Assembly: GCA_000827325.1 (NCBI GenBank)
Contig: KN832885.1
Span: forward strand, 372,001-436,000
Source: Oidiodendron maius Zn
Taxonomy: Eukaryota > Ascomycota > Leotiomycetes > Myxotrichaceae
DNA length: 64,000 bases
Direction: 5' to 3'
Part shown: piece by piece, positions 23,761 through 35,634 of the stretch
Layout of the letters: every line of letters starts with the position of its first letter
How positions within the stretch are numbered: the stretch's first letter is position 1
Translations under genes and position numbers: made by a program
The notes under the pieces: model-generated
What the model was told of the DNA's origin: nothing
Seen by the model: the letters and a program-made list of their open reading frames with translations, nothing else
The model's database searches: none

Positions 23761-26700
23761 ATGACCTCTCTCTGGTCCAAGACAGCCCAAGATGGCTCGA
23801 CACCATCGAAAGACAACCCCGATGTGGCGGATACAAGTATAGCAGATATTGGACCACCGCCCCCTCAGTCACAAACATCTGTTCCCATGGTTCGTCCGCA
23901 GCTCCAGCGCAATCAGCTTCAGCCTCCCCCACTACATCAACCGCCTCCCCCTCCGTCTTCCCAGCAGGGTAACCCGACCGACTCGTTGTCCTTGCTGCAG
24001 CTCCGGCGCATCGTCACTGAATTCCCGAAAATCGATCCCACCTCATATGCATTTACGTATGCGGATACAGCAACGTTTGAGGAGGAAGTAGACGAATGGT
24101 TCTCATACAACGATGCGGAATTTCGGCGACTCAATAGAGCGAAGGATACATTTCAAAGACGTTGGAAGAAATTTGCTGGCAAGGAGTGGATGGCTGCCGA
24201 TCAAGTAGAGAGAGCGAAGTTTATGAAGCAGGAGAGCAATGGATTGCTTGCGGTAGATCTGCGAAGACGGTGCAAAAGTCTTCAGACTATATTACACGTC
24301 ATACTTGGAATATGGGACGAGACTGCTGGAAAAGTCGATGAATCTGCGGAGTCAAAGGGGAAGGAGAAAGAACCCGAAATGGAAAACAGTGAAAGCCTGG
24401 ACGAATGCGCAAAGCTGAAGCTTAGAACAAAAGCCACCAAGTCTCAGCTAGACAATATGAAATCCGGAATACTGCTGGTAGCGGAGGCCGATGGGATTCC
24501 ACATCTGTTTCAGGTCATGCAGGATGCGTTCAATCGTCTCTGGTGAGTGTTTGGCCTTTATTGCCGCACGTATACTAATACAGCTAGGGACGATGAATTT
24601 CGAGAGACGCAGTTGCTGGAAGAGGATATCCCTTTCATCCAGGACGAGTTGGACAACGTGACCACTATCATGTACTTGTTGATCGAAGGTGTCCGAAACG
24701 ATGTCGAGTACCTTAAATCTGCCAAGATGAACATATGTAAAACAATTCTTCCCTCAATGTTGTTTTGCTAACGAATTTAGCGAACTTAAATCCTTGCCTA
24801 GTCGACTTTATGATTACCATTACAGCACGACTTCGATGGGATGAAGCTAATGAGCTTCCCCAGACACGAGTTAGAACCCCAATCCAGAGAAGCAAGCTCT
24901 GCTGACTCAGCTAGATATTCCTCCTCTTCTGGAAATCAATACTTCTGGTATTTGGCGGATCTGCTGAAATTGAAAAGGCAAAATCAGCTACTGACGAACT
25001 ATCAACTTTTGATCATGACTCTGGAAAGATTATTACCGCTTCGCCTCTGGATTATCATATATTTCGCCAGGAAATCACTTCAAAATACCCAGCTTACACC
25101 CCACCACCACCGCTGCTCCCTCTCGAACCAGACAATAATTCTATCCTGCCGCCTCTTGCGAATCGACCTAGCAGGGCCAACGGATCCAACGGCATCTTGC
25201 CACCTCCGATAAATGTCAATAGCAGTGGGGCATCCATCCTTCATCAACCCGTTCATATTGCCACGCCGGCACCATCGCCGCCCCCATCCCCTCCTGTAGG
25301 AGGAAAAGCCGGGAAGAAACAAAACTACCAAACTAATCAGAATTTCCCATTTATGTACCCTCCACTAGATAGCACCAGCAATAGTGCCGGAGGCAAGGGC
25401 CAAGCCGGATTACAAGGACTGCTGGTGGGTCGAAAGTGGGAAGGAAGTGATATCCCAAAGTCGATTTTAGAGGCGGGAGATCTCTTTGCAAAACGCATGC
25501 GTATGACTCGGGCCATGCGGCAACTGTGGGATGAACGAGAAAAGTTTCTAAAGTTCGAACGAGGATGGGAGGATGACAACGAAGAAGAGATTGAAGAACT
25601 AGACCTGGACCAACTTTTAGAAAGGAAACTCACACTTGATGAGAGTGTCAAACCCAAACATATCCGAAATGAAGTTGACTATGGGCCGCATGCAGACATT
25701 GACTCGGAGGTAAAGAGCAAGCTGGACTTTGTCGAACAGCTCTACGTAAGTTATCCGGTGTGTTATAGAACCATCGCTTACTATCCACAGAAACGAGTAT
25801 TGCCGGATCTCCAGTCGCTGGTTATTGTTCTACTTAAGGCCATCTTAGCCAACGTCACAGCTCTCATCACCCAGCCTATAGGACAGCCTCAAAATGGTGT
25901 TGGGACCAGTTTCAGATCAGAGACTAATCTCCGCTCCAACAGTGTTGGCCAGAATAAAGATCCTGCCAACGTCCCGCTTCCTAATTCTGTGGATCCCTCA
26001 GATCTACCTATTGACGAGATCGAGGCCATGAGGTCGCGTGAAATAACTGCCAAAGCCGTCTCCGGCATCCTTCTTGTTCTTTTGAAGTGGTTCAAGGTGT
26101 CACGTAAGTTTATTTACCTTAGGATGGGAAGAAAGCTAACGACTTCAGATATCCTGAAATTTGAGTATTTCACTCAGCTGCTTTTGGATTCAAACTACCT
26201 GCCTCTGGTATTGAAACTATTCGCCCACCAAGAAATTGACAAGGTAGTGGACAGCAAAACCGATCGCGATGAAATGAGGTAAGCTTTTGTTGCCACCAAT
26301 TTTCGAATTTTGCTCATGCTATGTAGTTTCTTTGCTTTCTGTAATGGGAATAGCAAAAATGCACCTACACCGTCTGAGCCAGAGGAAGGGAGCGAGGAGG
26401 ACGAGGCTGCGCCACCGCCCATAAAACTCCGACGTGAGCTTCCCCTAGCTGTGCCAGAAGGCGAGGACAGACTACCTGCTCTTGCGTTTCAGGAAGGTAA
26501 AACAGAAGCTCGGCGTGTGATACCTCAAGTAGACGAGTTAGGCTATCCAACGACCGAGCCACCTTCCGAGCCCATCACCGAATTCTCGTGGCGGAATTTC
26601 TTCTCGTGTATCAACTTCCTGCGTATCATGCAGAAGATATGTAAGGACAAAGCACACCGTAACCTTCTCCTGGTGCAATATAAGAGCTCCAATATCCTAA

Positions 26701-27110
26701 AGAAGAATCTTAAGATCCCACAACAAGAGTTGAGACTCTATACACTGAAGCTCTTTAAGAATCAAGTTCCGTACTGCGGGCGCAAATGGCGCCAGGGCAA
26801 CATGCGCGTCATCACTGCAGTCTACCTCCACTGTAGACCGGAATTACGAGACGACTGGTTAGCCGGCAGCGATGTCGATGCGGAGGTCGAAGAAGCGCTG
26901 CCTCTTGAACAGGCACTGCGAGCTCTAACCCACTGGCATAATATCAAAAGATACCCAGACCAAATGGGCGCGGACACGAAACTCCTCGAGGAAGAGCATG
27001 ATTTCTTTGTCCGCGAGCTTGAGAGGATGGAATGGACTGACGATGGCTCCGGCCAGCTCGATGGCGAATCGGTGGATGACAGTATGTGGGAGATGGGCAA
27101 TGGCTGGTAA
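23761..27110 (+). CDS. far11: STRIPAK subunit Far11 / HAM-2 / STRIP homologue
   Basis: Seven exons, 23761-24542, 24588-24736, 24781-24869, 24915-25745, 25791-26103, 26149-26278 and 26327-27110, give 1025 residues. A Pro/Gln-rich leader of about 75 residues is followed by the N1221 domain (LRRIVTEFPKIDPTSYAF, then EVDEWFSYND) with ARLRWDEANELPQTR. The DUF3402 region includes LYKRVLPDLQSLVIVLLK, LLLDSNYLPLVLKLFAHQ and SWRNFFSCINFLRIMQKI. Far11/STRIP scaffolds the STRIPAK phosphatase-kinase complex; in filamentous fungi this subunit (HAM-2, PRO22) is needed for hyphal fusion and fruiting-body development. It sits at nuclear envelope and endomembranes, and hydrophobic stretches near IFLLFWKSILLVFGG and near the C-terminus fit that. 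The 45-nt intron 25746-25790 is stop-free and in frame, but orthologues read straight from LY to KRVLPD. Confidence 0.93.
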
Positions 27111-29618
27111 AACGTGTCCGACGAATCTACATTCGCATATCCAAATATGTTCTATGCATAGCCTTCACTGTGACATGCCATTATGCGCCCATACCCAAAG
27201 CTTCCTTACGCGTATATTTCTTTTTAACTTTTTGGACCGGTCAAGGCTGTGCGAGATGCGAGGTCACCCATCGTAATACTCTACGCAACCAAATACCCAA
27301 CAGTAAGCAAGAAGTATGCCTCGAGAAGAGCCTACGTCGATCTACCATGTACAAAGTTGTATGGGAAAGAATGTAAAAGTGGGGTGTGCATCTCTGATTC
27401 CAACAATGTACGTAGTCTTACGCCCGAGTTCCATTTGCAAGAAATTCAGCTGAAGTGCATCACCCCACGGCGCGCAGTGCGAGACGTGGAATGTCCACTT
27501 CGTATTGCTCGTTCAAGCTGACGGCATACGTGACGCATGCATTTTGAGCACCTATCGACTATCTTCAATATCTCTCTCGCTGCTCTGCTACTTCGTAAGC
27601 CCTGTGGTCTCGTATTCACGGCACATCGTGAAAGGTGGGCGGGCGAAGGCGTGGCTGACGCCAAGGTTTTGCGGGGCGTGCTGCGAAAAGCTTTTATCGA
27701 CCTCCATTTTGCTGCGTGATTTATGATAGGAATGTGAGTAGCAGCAATTCAAACTGGGTGAGGTGCGAGGCTATATTTGGAGAGACAATTGTTAGACAAT
27801 TAGATCAGGGTCGTCGCCGGGTTGCATATCCGCACCCTGAAGCGCAATGCATCGAAGCCAGAAGAAAGAGCGAAAATGCCAAGTAGTTTGCGACCGGTAG
27901 AACCTGGACGGAGAGCAGCAAAGTAGCAGCAATGAACTGCTTGACTCGGTCATATCCCTGAGTGATTCTGGATAAGCGGGATTGTGATCATCCCAAAGTG
28001 GATGCAAATGCCATCACATCGCGTGACTGGAAAGCAAAAGGGGCTCGCTTATCCAGCAGATACTGCCGCATTCTTGGACTGGAAGGTCTCTGCTCAGCAT
28101 CCTCAGTTACCTAATGAGCTATGTGCCAAGATCCTGCGGCGTTGTGGGGTTGCGCTACAGGGCCACTTCGGGTAGTAGGGCTTACTAGAGGCTCCATCCT
28201 GTGTTTGAGATACACGGACGACGTCACTATCTTGAATCTCGCGGTAGCTACTGTCGTCGGCAGGAGCAAGGACCGAAGGCAAGATTCTATGTCGAGCTCA
28301 AATGAGCCGAGGCGGTGCTACTCGGAACCTTTCGCCTGGATTATCGCAATGGGCAACTGCGAAAGTAGAAGGGCCTGGTGTCCTCGGTTCTGCAGGCCGG
28401 CTATCGCATATTGGTGCTAACAAGGCAGCAGAGAAGACATGCAGATCAACCCCGCGCCTGGCAGTGCTCTCTGGCACTTTCAGGATAAGATTCGCGTGAG
28501 CCACTGTGAGGGGACACCGGCAGTCCGGAATGGGTGTTCGAGGAATGCACTCTAGCGTTGGGTACAGATACGAACGGCACAGTAGGGATTCACCTTCTCG
28601 CTGCAGCACAAAGACCCGCGTAACATTCGTGTGGGATATCACGACCTCCCCGTACAATTCCTCTGCCTATATCAGGCTCCTGTCGTGCAATGCTGTACAT
28701 ACAAAATATGCGGCGCGATGTGTGGCAGTGAAATATGCCCCTTGCCGACCAGCGTGGTCGAGCTTCCTTCCTCGTCCTTCGCGGTGCCATCGGCTGACTG
28801 TGCCCTACATGCCCTACGTACTGAACTGCGGCTGCGGGAATTATCCATCTATTGACGGGCCCAACTTACTGGAGGTGTTTCACTCAAGGTCCTCGGTTGT
28901 ATTTCGCGTTCGGAATTCCCTAGATTTGGCCGGCCCAATAATCCCACCGCCCAGACCCTGAAATGCCCCGTCCTGTAGCTCTTATCTGGCGAGGCCCAAT
29001 GCGGTGCCGAGCAAAAGTGGTTTCTCAAGAGACGTGAAGAATGCCCCTCAAGCTATTTGTGGCCGATCGTCAGGAACGTCCACTGGGAGAGGGGGATTTG
29101 CGCCCTCGCTGCCGCCATTCGACAGATTGGGTGTAACGTGAGCCACAAACTTAAAGCATAACTATCAACTGGCCGTTATCTTAAGACAAGCATGGAAATA
29201 GCTCGCAACTTCGGCATATCAGCGCACATTCACCCATTCATTCGTATTTCACAACACACATTTGGTGCTTGTGATAGGCTGCGGAGCTTTGGCACGGCCA
29301 CAATCATCGATACGATGCTGGGTTCGACCTCTGCATGGGTCTCCAGAATGATGACATTGGCAGGATCTAGCACCACCCGCTGCCAAGACAACGCTCAGGC
29401 TTGGCTAGGCGTTGGAGGTGCCGATCAAATCTGCAGGAGCCCCATACGAGTGGCTCTTGTGGGGGTTTCGTTGCCATCATTGGCCTGTGGACACGAACTC
29501 ACGAGGCCAATGGCCAAACAGTCAAAATACAGCACCAAGGGTTGGCGCGAATATATATTGAATACACCTTCCATGCCTACTTTCGATCTCACAACGACTA
29601 TAAACACTCGTTATCACC
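27111..29618. other. Long intergenic region
   Basis: About 2.5 kb with many open frames of 60-160 codons on both strands, none with a signal peptide, domain or splice structure I could support. A TATATATTG run about 60 bases before the next gene's ATG may be its core promoter. Confidence 0.4.
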
Positions 29619-31838
29619 ATGCATTTCCTGGGCCTCGCCACTTTTGCCCTGGGCATTGGGCTCTCCCTTGCTAGTCCTGCTCCACGCAGTCATGTCCGTC
29701 ATGAGAGACGTGTAAACTCGCCATACTGGATCAAACGTACCAGAGCTGCGCCAGAGATTACTCTCCCAGTCCGGATTGGCCTTGCACAGCCCAACTTGCA
29801 TATTGGACATGATCGCTTGATGGAGATCTCGGATCCCAGATCTGAGAAATATGGCCAGTACATGAGCGCCAAAGAGGTCGGAGATCTGTTCCGTCCGTCG
29901 GGGGAATCCATCGACACAGTTCGAGACTGGCTTCATAGCTCAGGTATTGACAATGAGAGACACGAGGTGTCTGCAGGCCGGGGATGGCTCAAGTTTGAGG
30001 CCTCTGTCGATGAGTTGGAATCTCTGCTTGCAACGCAGTACCACATCTTTCATCACTTGCCAACGCAGGAAGACCACATCGGATGCAGCGAGTATCACGT
30101 TCCCCAACACATTCAGGAGCACATCGACTTCATCACTCCCACTGTGTCCTTCGCGAAGGTCAAGAGGGGAGATAAGATGAAGAAATCGATGTCGAAGAGT
30201 CTCTCTCCAGCTGCTTTGAATCCCCATGTTAGTCCAGCCGGTTCAAATGCATTTATTTCTGATAGCGAGGTCCCATGCTATGTTGCAGTTACCCCCGACT
30301 GCATTCGCCGTATGTATATTTCCCTTGTATGCTCAAGCCTTGTACTGACCGGAATAGAATTGTACAACATTCCAAAAGGCACTACTGCTGCACCTGGCAA
30401 TGAAGTTGGTATCTTTGAAGATGGCGACTACTATGACCAAGAAGATCTTGACTCGACCTTCGCAGCCATTGCTCCATATGTTCCTAATGGGACCCACCCA
30501 GAGCTGAAAGGGATCGATGGTGGCTACGCTCCCATGGATGGCTCTGTTGGAATTGAGTCTCTCCTGGACATGTCACTTATCATACCCTTGGTGTATCCTC
30601 AGTCAACCATCTTGTTCCAAGTAGACGATCTAAAGGAGGCAGAGCTAACCCGGGGCTTTGGAGATACATTCCTTGATGCGCTTGATTCCGTTAGTCTGCC
30701 GTCTCTCGATACCCAGTGAACTCGGGCTAATTAGATTAATAGTCGTACTGCACATTTGAAGGCGGCGATGATCCTCTTTTAGATCCTCAGTAGGCCTCCA
30801 ATTTCATGTTGATGTGGTTATTTGCATCCTTCTAACTCATTCTAGGTACCCCGACACCGCTCCCAATCCACCCAACGAGACATTCGTACCAAACGGCACT
30901 TGGGGCCAATCGGAAATGTGCGGCGCTTACAAACCTACTAATGTCATCTCAGTGTCATATGGACTCGGAGAGGACCAGTTCTCATATTTCTATGAGAACA
31001 GACAATGCCAAGAGTACATGAAGCTTGGCCTCCAAGGTGTCTCCGTCATTTACGCTTCTGGAGACAGTGGCGTGAGCAATCGTGGCGAGTGTATCCATCC
31101 AAGCAACATCACCAATTACACCCAACTGGGACTTTACCCAGGCGCTTTCTCTCCCAGTTTCCCCGCTGCTTGCCCGTATCTGACATCGGTTGGAGCCACT
31201 ATGGTAAACTTGCCTATAGCCTCTTAAAGATTTATCCCATAACTAATGCCGTTGCAGTTAAATCAGACAGCAGAATTAGTTGAAACTGCAGTATCTGTTC
31301 CGTCTGAGGACTTCTATTCTGGTGGTGGATTCAGCAACTACTGGCCGACCCCTGACTACCAGCTGTCCACATTGGCTTCTTATTTCCAAAACAGCCCTCC
31401 CCCATACGGCAATACAGTCTACGGCACTCCTTTCTACAATGGGTCTGGGCGCGGCTACCCCGATGTTGCTGCTCTGGGTCAGAATATCCTACTTTACGTG
31501 GGTGGTGAACCAGCCTTCATTGGCGGTACCAGCGCCTCAGCTCCAATCTTTTCGAGCATCATCACCTTGATCAATGAGCATCGTCTTGCGGCCGATAAAA
31601 GCACTGTAGGATTCCTCAACCCAATACTTTACCAGAACCCGGATGCCTTCAATGACGTGAGCCTTCCATGTCCATCTTCTCTACTAGCAATTCCATTGAC
31701 ATTTACCAGATCACAACGGGTGCAAACCCAGGATGCAACACCAATGGCTTTAGCGCAGTCAAAGGCTGGGATCCAGTCACGGGCCTGGGTTCGCCAAATT
31801 TCGAGAAGCTCCTTGACATCTTCATGGCTCTGCCATAA
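29619..31838 (+). CDS. Secreted sedolisin (peptidase S53), copy 2
   Basis: Six exons, 29619-30309, 30358-30689, 30743-30789, 30846-31203, 31258-31656 and 31710-31838, give 651 residues. A signal peptide (MHFLGLATFALGIGLSLA) precedes a prodomain (SDPRSEKYGQYMSAKEV) and a catalytic domain with Glu/Asp in GIESLLDMSLIIPLVYP, the oxyanion Asp in ASGDSGVSN and the nucleophile in GGTSASAP. The C-terminus has GCNTNGFSAVKGWDPVTGLG, the usual calcium-binding block. The third exon is only 47 nt. Several N-glycosylation sequons (NGT, NET, NIT) are present. It is a paralogue of the minus-strand sedolisin 7.5 kb away, with similar domain order but clearly diverged sequence. A short frame starting at 29192 just upstream is not part of it. 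Confidence 0.95.
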
Positions 31839-32372
31839 GATCTGTGAGGTATAGTATTACGTGGTCATGCAAATCAGTCAAGATGATCTAATGCGGGATC
31901 TTTCACTTCACTTTCTTCAGTTGAAAGGCTTTTTTATGCACATGTCCTAAGATAGAACTCTTGCTCGTGCTAATTAATAAATCTATTTTAAAGAAGGGTA
32001 TCACTCGAAGTCACTAGTCACAACACATTTTAGCCGTAATACAAGTTGAAAACAGCATCAGGTAATGATAGCTTAATTGGTCGAATTTTGATGCCTTTCT
32101 ACTATCACTTGACCAATTCTCCCCGCAGACTTTCCGTGGGGCGAAAGCTTATATGCAAGCCCTGCTCAGAAATTCAAAACTTTTGACATCGCGGACTTTA
32201 AACGCCAGAGTCCTAAAACTTTTGGAGAATAATGACAAGAAGAGAGGATAAAGAAAAATCACAGCTTACTAGTGAAATGCTGCCTGAGCATTCGCGTCTG
32301 TGTTGGCACTGCTGTGTGGTCAACTTTCTGCGGGCAGGGTTGCTGTCTTTGGTTACAGATGGGGGCAACTCA
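31839..32372. other. Intergenic, convergent 3' ends
   Basis: About 530 AT-rich bases. No gene seen, apart from a possible alternative last exon of the small secreted protein near 32228-32292 (see that entry). Confidence 0.4.
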
Positions 32373-32749
32373 CTATGTCTGTCCCGCCGAACTGAAAACC
32401 TGTTTCATCTTCTGGCAATCGCTATTCAGTTGGGAACCTGCAGACTTGAAGCTAGAAAGAGTTTGCTGCACCGAGGACTATTTAGGGATTTATTAGTAAT
32501 CTGAATTCACCTTGCACTATATAGGTTAAAGTTGACGTGGACTGGCAGGAAGGATCATACCGATGCAGCTCCAGCAAATTTCGAAGTAGCCGCGGTAAGA
32601 GAAGATTCGATCTGCTGGAGGAGGCTATTGAGCTGAGAACATTGAGATCCGAGTTGGGGGTCAGGATTTGCGCTGACAGATATGGTGGTGGGCGCAGCTG
32701 TTGCTGCTGCGACAAAGAGTGCCAGGGAGAGAGACTTGGAGAAATACAT
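32373..32749 (-). CDS. Small secreted protein, unknown family
   Basis: Two exons, 32749-32561 and 32477-32373, give 97 residues. The intron has a GTATGA donor and a TTACTAATAA branch about 15 bases before its AG. A clear signal peptide (MYFSKSLSLALFVAAATAAP) is followed by a short mature chain with two cysteines (GSQCSQLN and SDCQKMKQ) in a Ser/Gln/Leu-rich, probably helical context. No known domain recognised. A further GTGAGT right at the stop could be another donor, which would extend the protein by a few residues, so the C-terminus is uncertain. Size and secretion fit effectors or surface proteins, but that is only a possibility. The second exon is supported mainly by coding character and phase. 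Confidence 0.6.
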
Positions 32750-33440
32750 GATGAGTATGTGTGTGGAGAAGGTTTTGTACGTGCCTTAGAAAAGTGTGGT
32801 TGTGAGATACAAATGATAAGGTGGTCGTTTGAGAAGACTGGGTCGTGAGAATGTTTTTACCTGAGTCCCATGGAGAGGGGAAGAACAGCGCGATTTATAT
32901 CTCCTCAGGAGATATATCCGATGCTCTACATAACGTATCAATTCCCACAAGCTCAAATTAGAGTTGATGGGCCATGTCTCAGCCCTATCTCAGCCATACT
33001 GCACGGATGGTGGATCACTTCGCCTCAGAGCCAACACTGACATATCCTGCGGAGTGTCCTCACAACTTTAAGTGAGGACGAAGGATGTTGGATTCTGTAT
33101 CAGTCGTCGAGGCTGAGGAAGGAAGAGGCTTAGTAAAGCAGGATCGACCGAAAGGGGTTAACCTAGCGAATTCCAAGTCATGTGGTATGTCACGTGCTTG
33201 TAATTAATCTTGGAGGGGGAAACATAAACAAAGATTTACTTATGGGGAAATCTTATAGCGGATCATATTTATATTCATGCGTGAATTTTGGTATTACTTT
33301 ATTAAAGCAGAATGTTACGTTCTGCTTGACAGCGTAAATGTCTCTGACCTGGCCCGCCTCGTTCCACAAATCCAGTGTACCCTAGGAGTTAACTCAGTAC
33401 CCAGAGATATATAAGAGATCAAAGCTCCTCATCAAGAGTC
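32750..33440. promoter_or_regulatory. Intergenic, promoter of the small secreted protein gene
   Basis: About 690 bases. It includes CTCAGGAGATATATCC about 150 bases upstream of the minus-strand ATG and no convincing open frame. Confidence 0.35.
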
Positions 33441-33447
33441 AGAAAAA

Positions 33448-33860
33448 TCGGGAATCCATGCATCTTCCGCTAGTTGCAGGGCAATGTCGTCCGGAATAGA
33501 AAATCCACCCTCAAACCCGGTCATGGCAGTGGTCTCATCCGTCTGGGAGTACGTAGCTAGTTTCGAGGCAAAGAGTGCTTTAATGCCCCGAAGTATCTTT
33601 GAAGCCCTGAAGATAAGTCCAGTCTCTTCAGGACTAGCCGTGTCAACGATACCATGGTATCGAGGTATATCGTCCAGGCGTTAGGCGAAGTATTCCACAG
33701 TATCAATAAGATTCGCTCGCCTCGTTACCTCCGCTGTGTCCCCCCCTGGTTCTTCAAGTGTTGCGAGCTTGAAGAGTAGCATAAAGCAGTGGTCAAATTC
33801 GACAAATAAGCTGAATGTGATACCAATCCAGTTAGATAAAGGTATTTGATACATCACCTC
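33448..33860 (-). pseudogene. Decayed C-terminus of a fungal Zn(II)2Cys6-type transcription factor
   Basis: On the minus strand one frame reads NWIGITFSLFVEFDHCFMLL, then FKLATLEEPGGDTAEV, then an in-frame TAA at about 33690-33692. It resumes in the same frame with YHGIVDTASPEETGLIFRAS and ends FEGGFSIPDDIALQLAEDAW plus a short acidic tail. The block around FKLATLEEPG resembles the C-terminal helical region of fungal binuclear-cluster regulators, where a similar LFKLSTLDTPGW element recurs. No zinc cluster, no N-terminal half and no usable start are present upstream. It is best read as a remnant of a host regulatory gene, perhaps once paired with the neighbouring SDR gene. An intron hiding the stop was considered but no matching splice pair was found. 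Family call is tentative. Confidence 0.45.
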
Positions 33861-34198
33861 GAACTACTGTTTTGGCAGAATCCCTTTTCCAAAAAGACGA
33901 GATAACTGGCCGACGTTCTCGGGATACTCCTCATGTCAAAAATAGAAAGATCAAAACCGTAGTAATCAAGTTTTATCTCAACATACAGCAAAACAATTCT
34001 GGTAAGAAGCCAAGCCCAGCGTGCCGTGTGCGGGGTTCGGGGCCGGGAATCATAAGCCGAATGCCAACAGCATCAAGAGCGGAAACTGAGACAGACTGAT
34101 AAGAACCCACTCTTTCTTCTCGTTCTTTGCATTTTTGCATTTTTGCATTACCTCAAGCCATTAATAGCTTTTCTTAAAACTTATTCCAACTATCCACT

Positions 34199-35308
34199 AT
34201 GTCGAGTGTTCGCACTGCTATATCGCACACATTTCCGCCAAAGCCCAAGTATACCGACAAAGACATCCCGAGTCTAGCTGGAAAGGTATGCTCTGCTGAA
34301 GAGCCTCTAACGACTTTAATCTTTATGTATTAACTCAGATATAGATCTATATAGTCACAGGCGCAAATACAGGTGTTGGAAAGGAGCTGGCTCAGATCCT
34401 CTACTCCAAGCACGCAAAAGTATACATTGCTGCCCGCTCTGAGGAGAAGGCCCTGAAGGCAATCGAGTCAATCCAACTAGCTCACCCAAAGGCGGCCGGT
34501 CATGGAGAGCTGGTCTTCCTTCGCCTGGATCTAGCAGACTTGACCACAATCAAGGCATCCGCACAGGAATTTCTCTCCAAAGAAACCAAACTTCACGTCC
34601 TCTTCAACAATGCCGGCGTCCTGACAGCGCGATCAGGCATGGCCAAGACAACCCAGGGCTACGAATTGCACCTCGGAACAAACAACATCGGGACATTTAT
34701 ATTCACTAAGCTCCTCACGCCAATCCTCATCTTAACCGCCAAGATCGAACCACCCGGCATCGTCCGCGTCGTCTGGGTCTCCTCTTATGGCGCCGAAATG
34801 TCTCCTAAGCCCGGAGGCGTGCCGATAGACAATCTGGATTACAAGAAAAGCCAACCTCCGGCATTAATCCGATACACGATCAGCAAAGCGGGGAATTACT
34901 TGCATGGGGTTGAATATGCGAAGAGATACAAGGCGGATGGTGTCGTGAGCGTCGCCCTGAGCCCTGGGAACCTCGACTCGGACTTGTATCGCGAACAAGG
35001 AGCTATATTTGGCTTTATTCTCAGAAACACGCTCTTGTATCCGTCTGTTTTCGGTGCGTATACTGAAATCTTCGCGGGATTGTCCCCCGAAGTCACTCTT
35101 GAGAGGTCTGGAGAATGGAGTAAGTCTCTTGCCGGGATTCAGAAGAGAGAGGCTGTAAACTAACGATAATTAAGTTGCTCCTTGGGGAAGATTTATGAAA
35201 ATCAGGCCTGATCTACTTGAGGCAACTAAGACGGAGGAAGAAGGCGGAACGGGCCTCGCCAAGCGATTCTGGGAGTGGAACGAGGAGCAAATCAAGCCAT
35301 ATCTTTAG
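34199..35308 (+). CDS. Short-chain dehydrogenase/reductase (retinol dehydrogenase-like)
   Basis: Three exons, 34199-34285, 34345-35119 and 35175-35308, give 331 residues. The Rossmann motif TGANTGVGKELA is near the start, NNAGVLTA follows, and the active-site region includes VSSYGAEM and the YxxxK motif in RYTISKAGNYLHGVEYAKRY. LSPGNLDSDL is the usual block after the catalytic site. Splicing at 35120 replaces an early stop with a C-terminus containing APWGRFMKI and EEQIKPYL, as in related fungal proteins. NAD(P)-dependent oxidation or reduction of an alcohol or ketone is expected; the substrate is unknown. Fungal relatives are often near secondary-metabolism genes, but the neighbours here give no cluster. 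Confidence 0.92.
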
Positions 35309-35634
35309 ATACGTAGTTGGATGCTGGGTGTATAATATCTTTTTCTTATTTATTCGATAATCTACGTTTAATACATATTCAATCCCGAAAAGTCCTACAT
35401 CTCATCTCCCAGAATACCGCATCTCAATCTCACACGTCATATTTGCACATATGAAAATGATTATTATTATCCTTTTGTGCACGTCCACCATATGCTATAG
35501 GAAAGGGTATACGAGTAAACACACATGCCGCGCCAATAAACGATGTACGAAAAACTAGAAAGGAAATCCAGGCTCCAGAATCCAAGCATGCTCCTTCCAC
35601 CCTTTGTTTTCCATGCTCCGATATAATTCAATGC
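35309..35634. other. Intergenic, convergent 3' ends
   Basis: About 330 AT-rich bases between convergent stops; nothing else seen. Confidence 0.4.

Noticed and set aside
27111-29618. A gene in the 2.5-kb gap after far11
   Set aside because: Open frames are short, overlapping and composition-driven; no splice set yields a recognisable protein.
29192-29674. 160-codon frame overlapping the start of sedolisin 2
   Set aside because: It overlaps the signal-peptide exon in another frame and has no recognisable feature.
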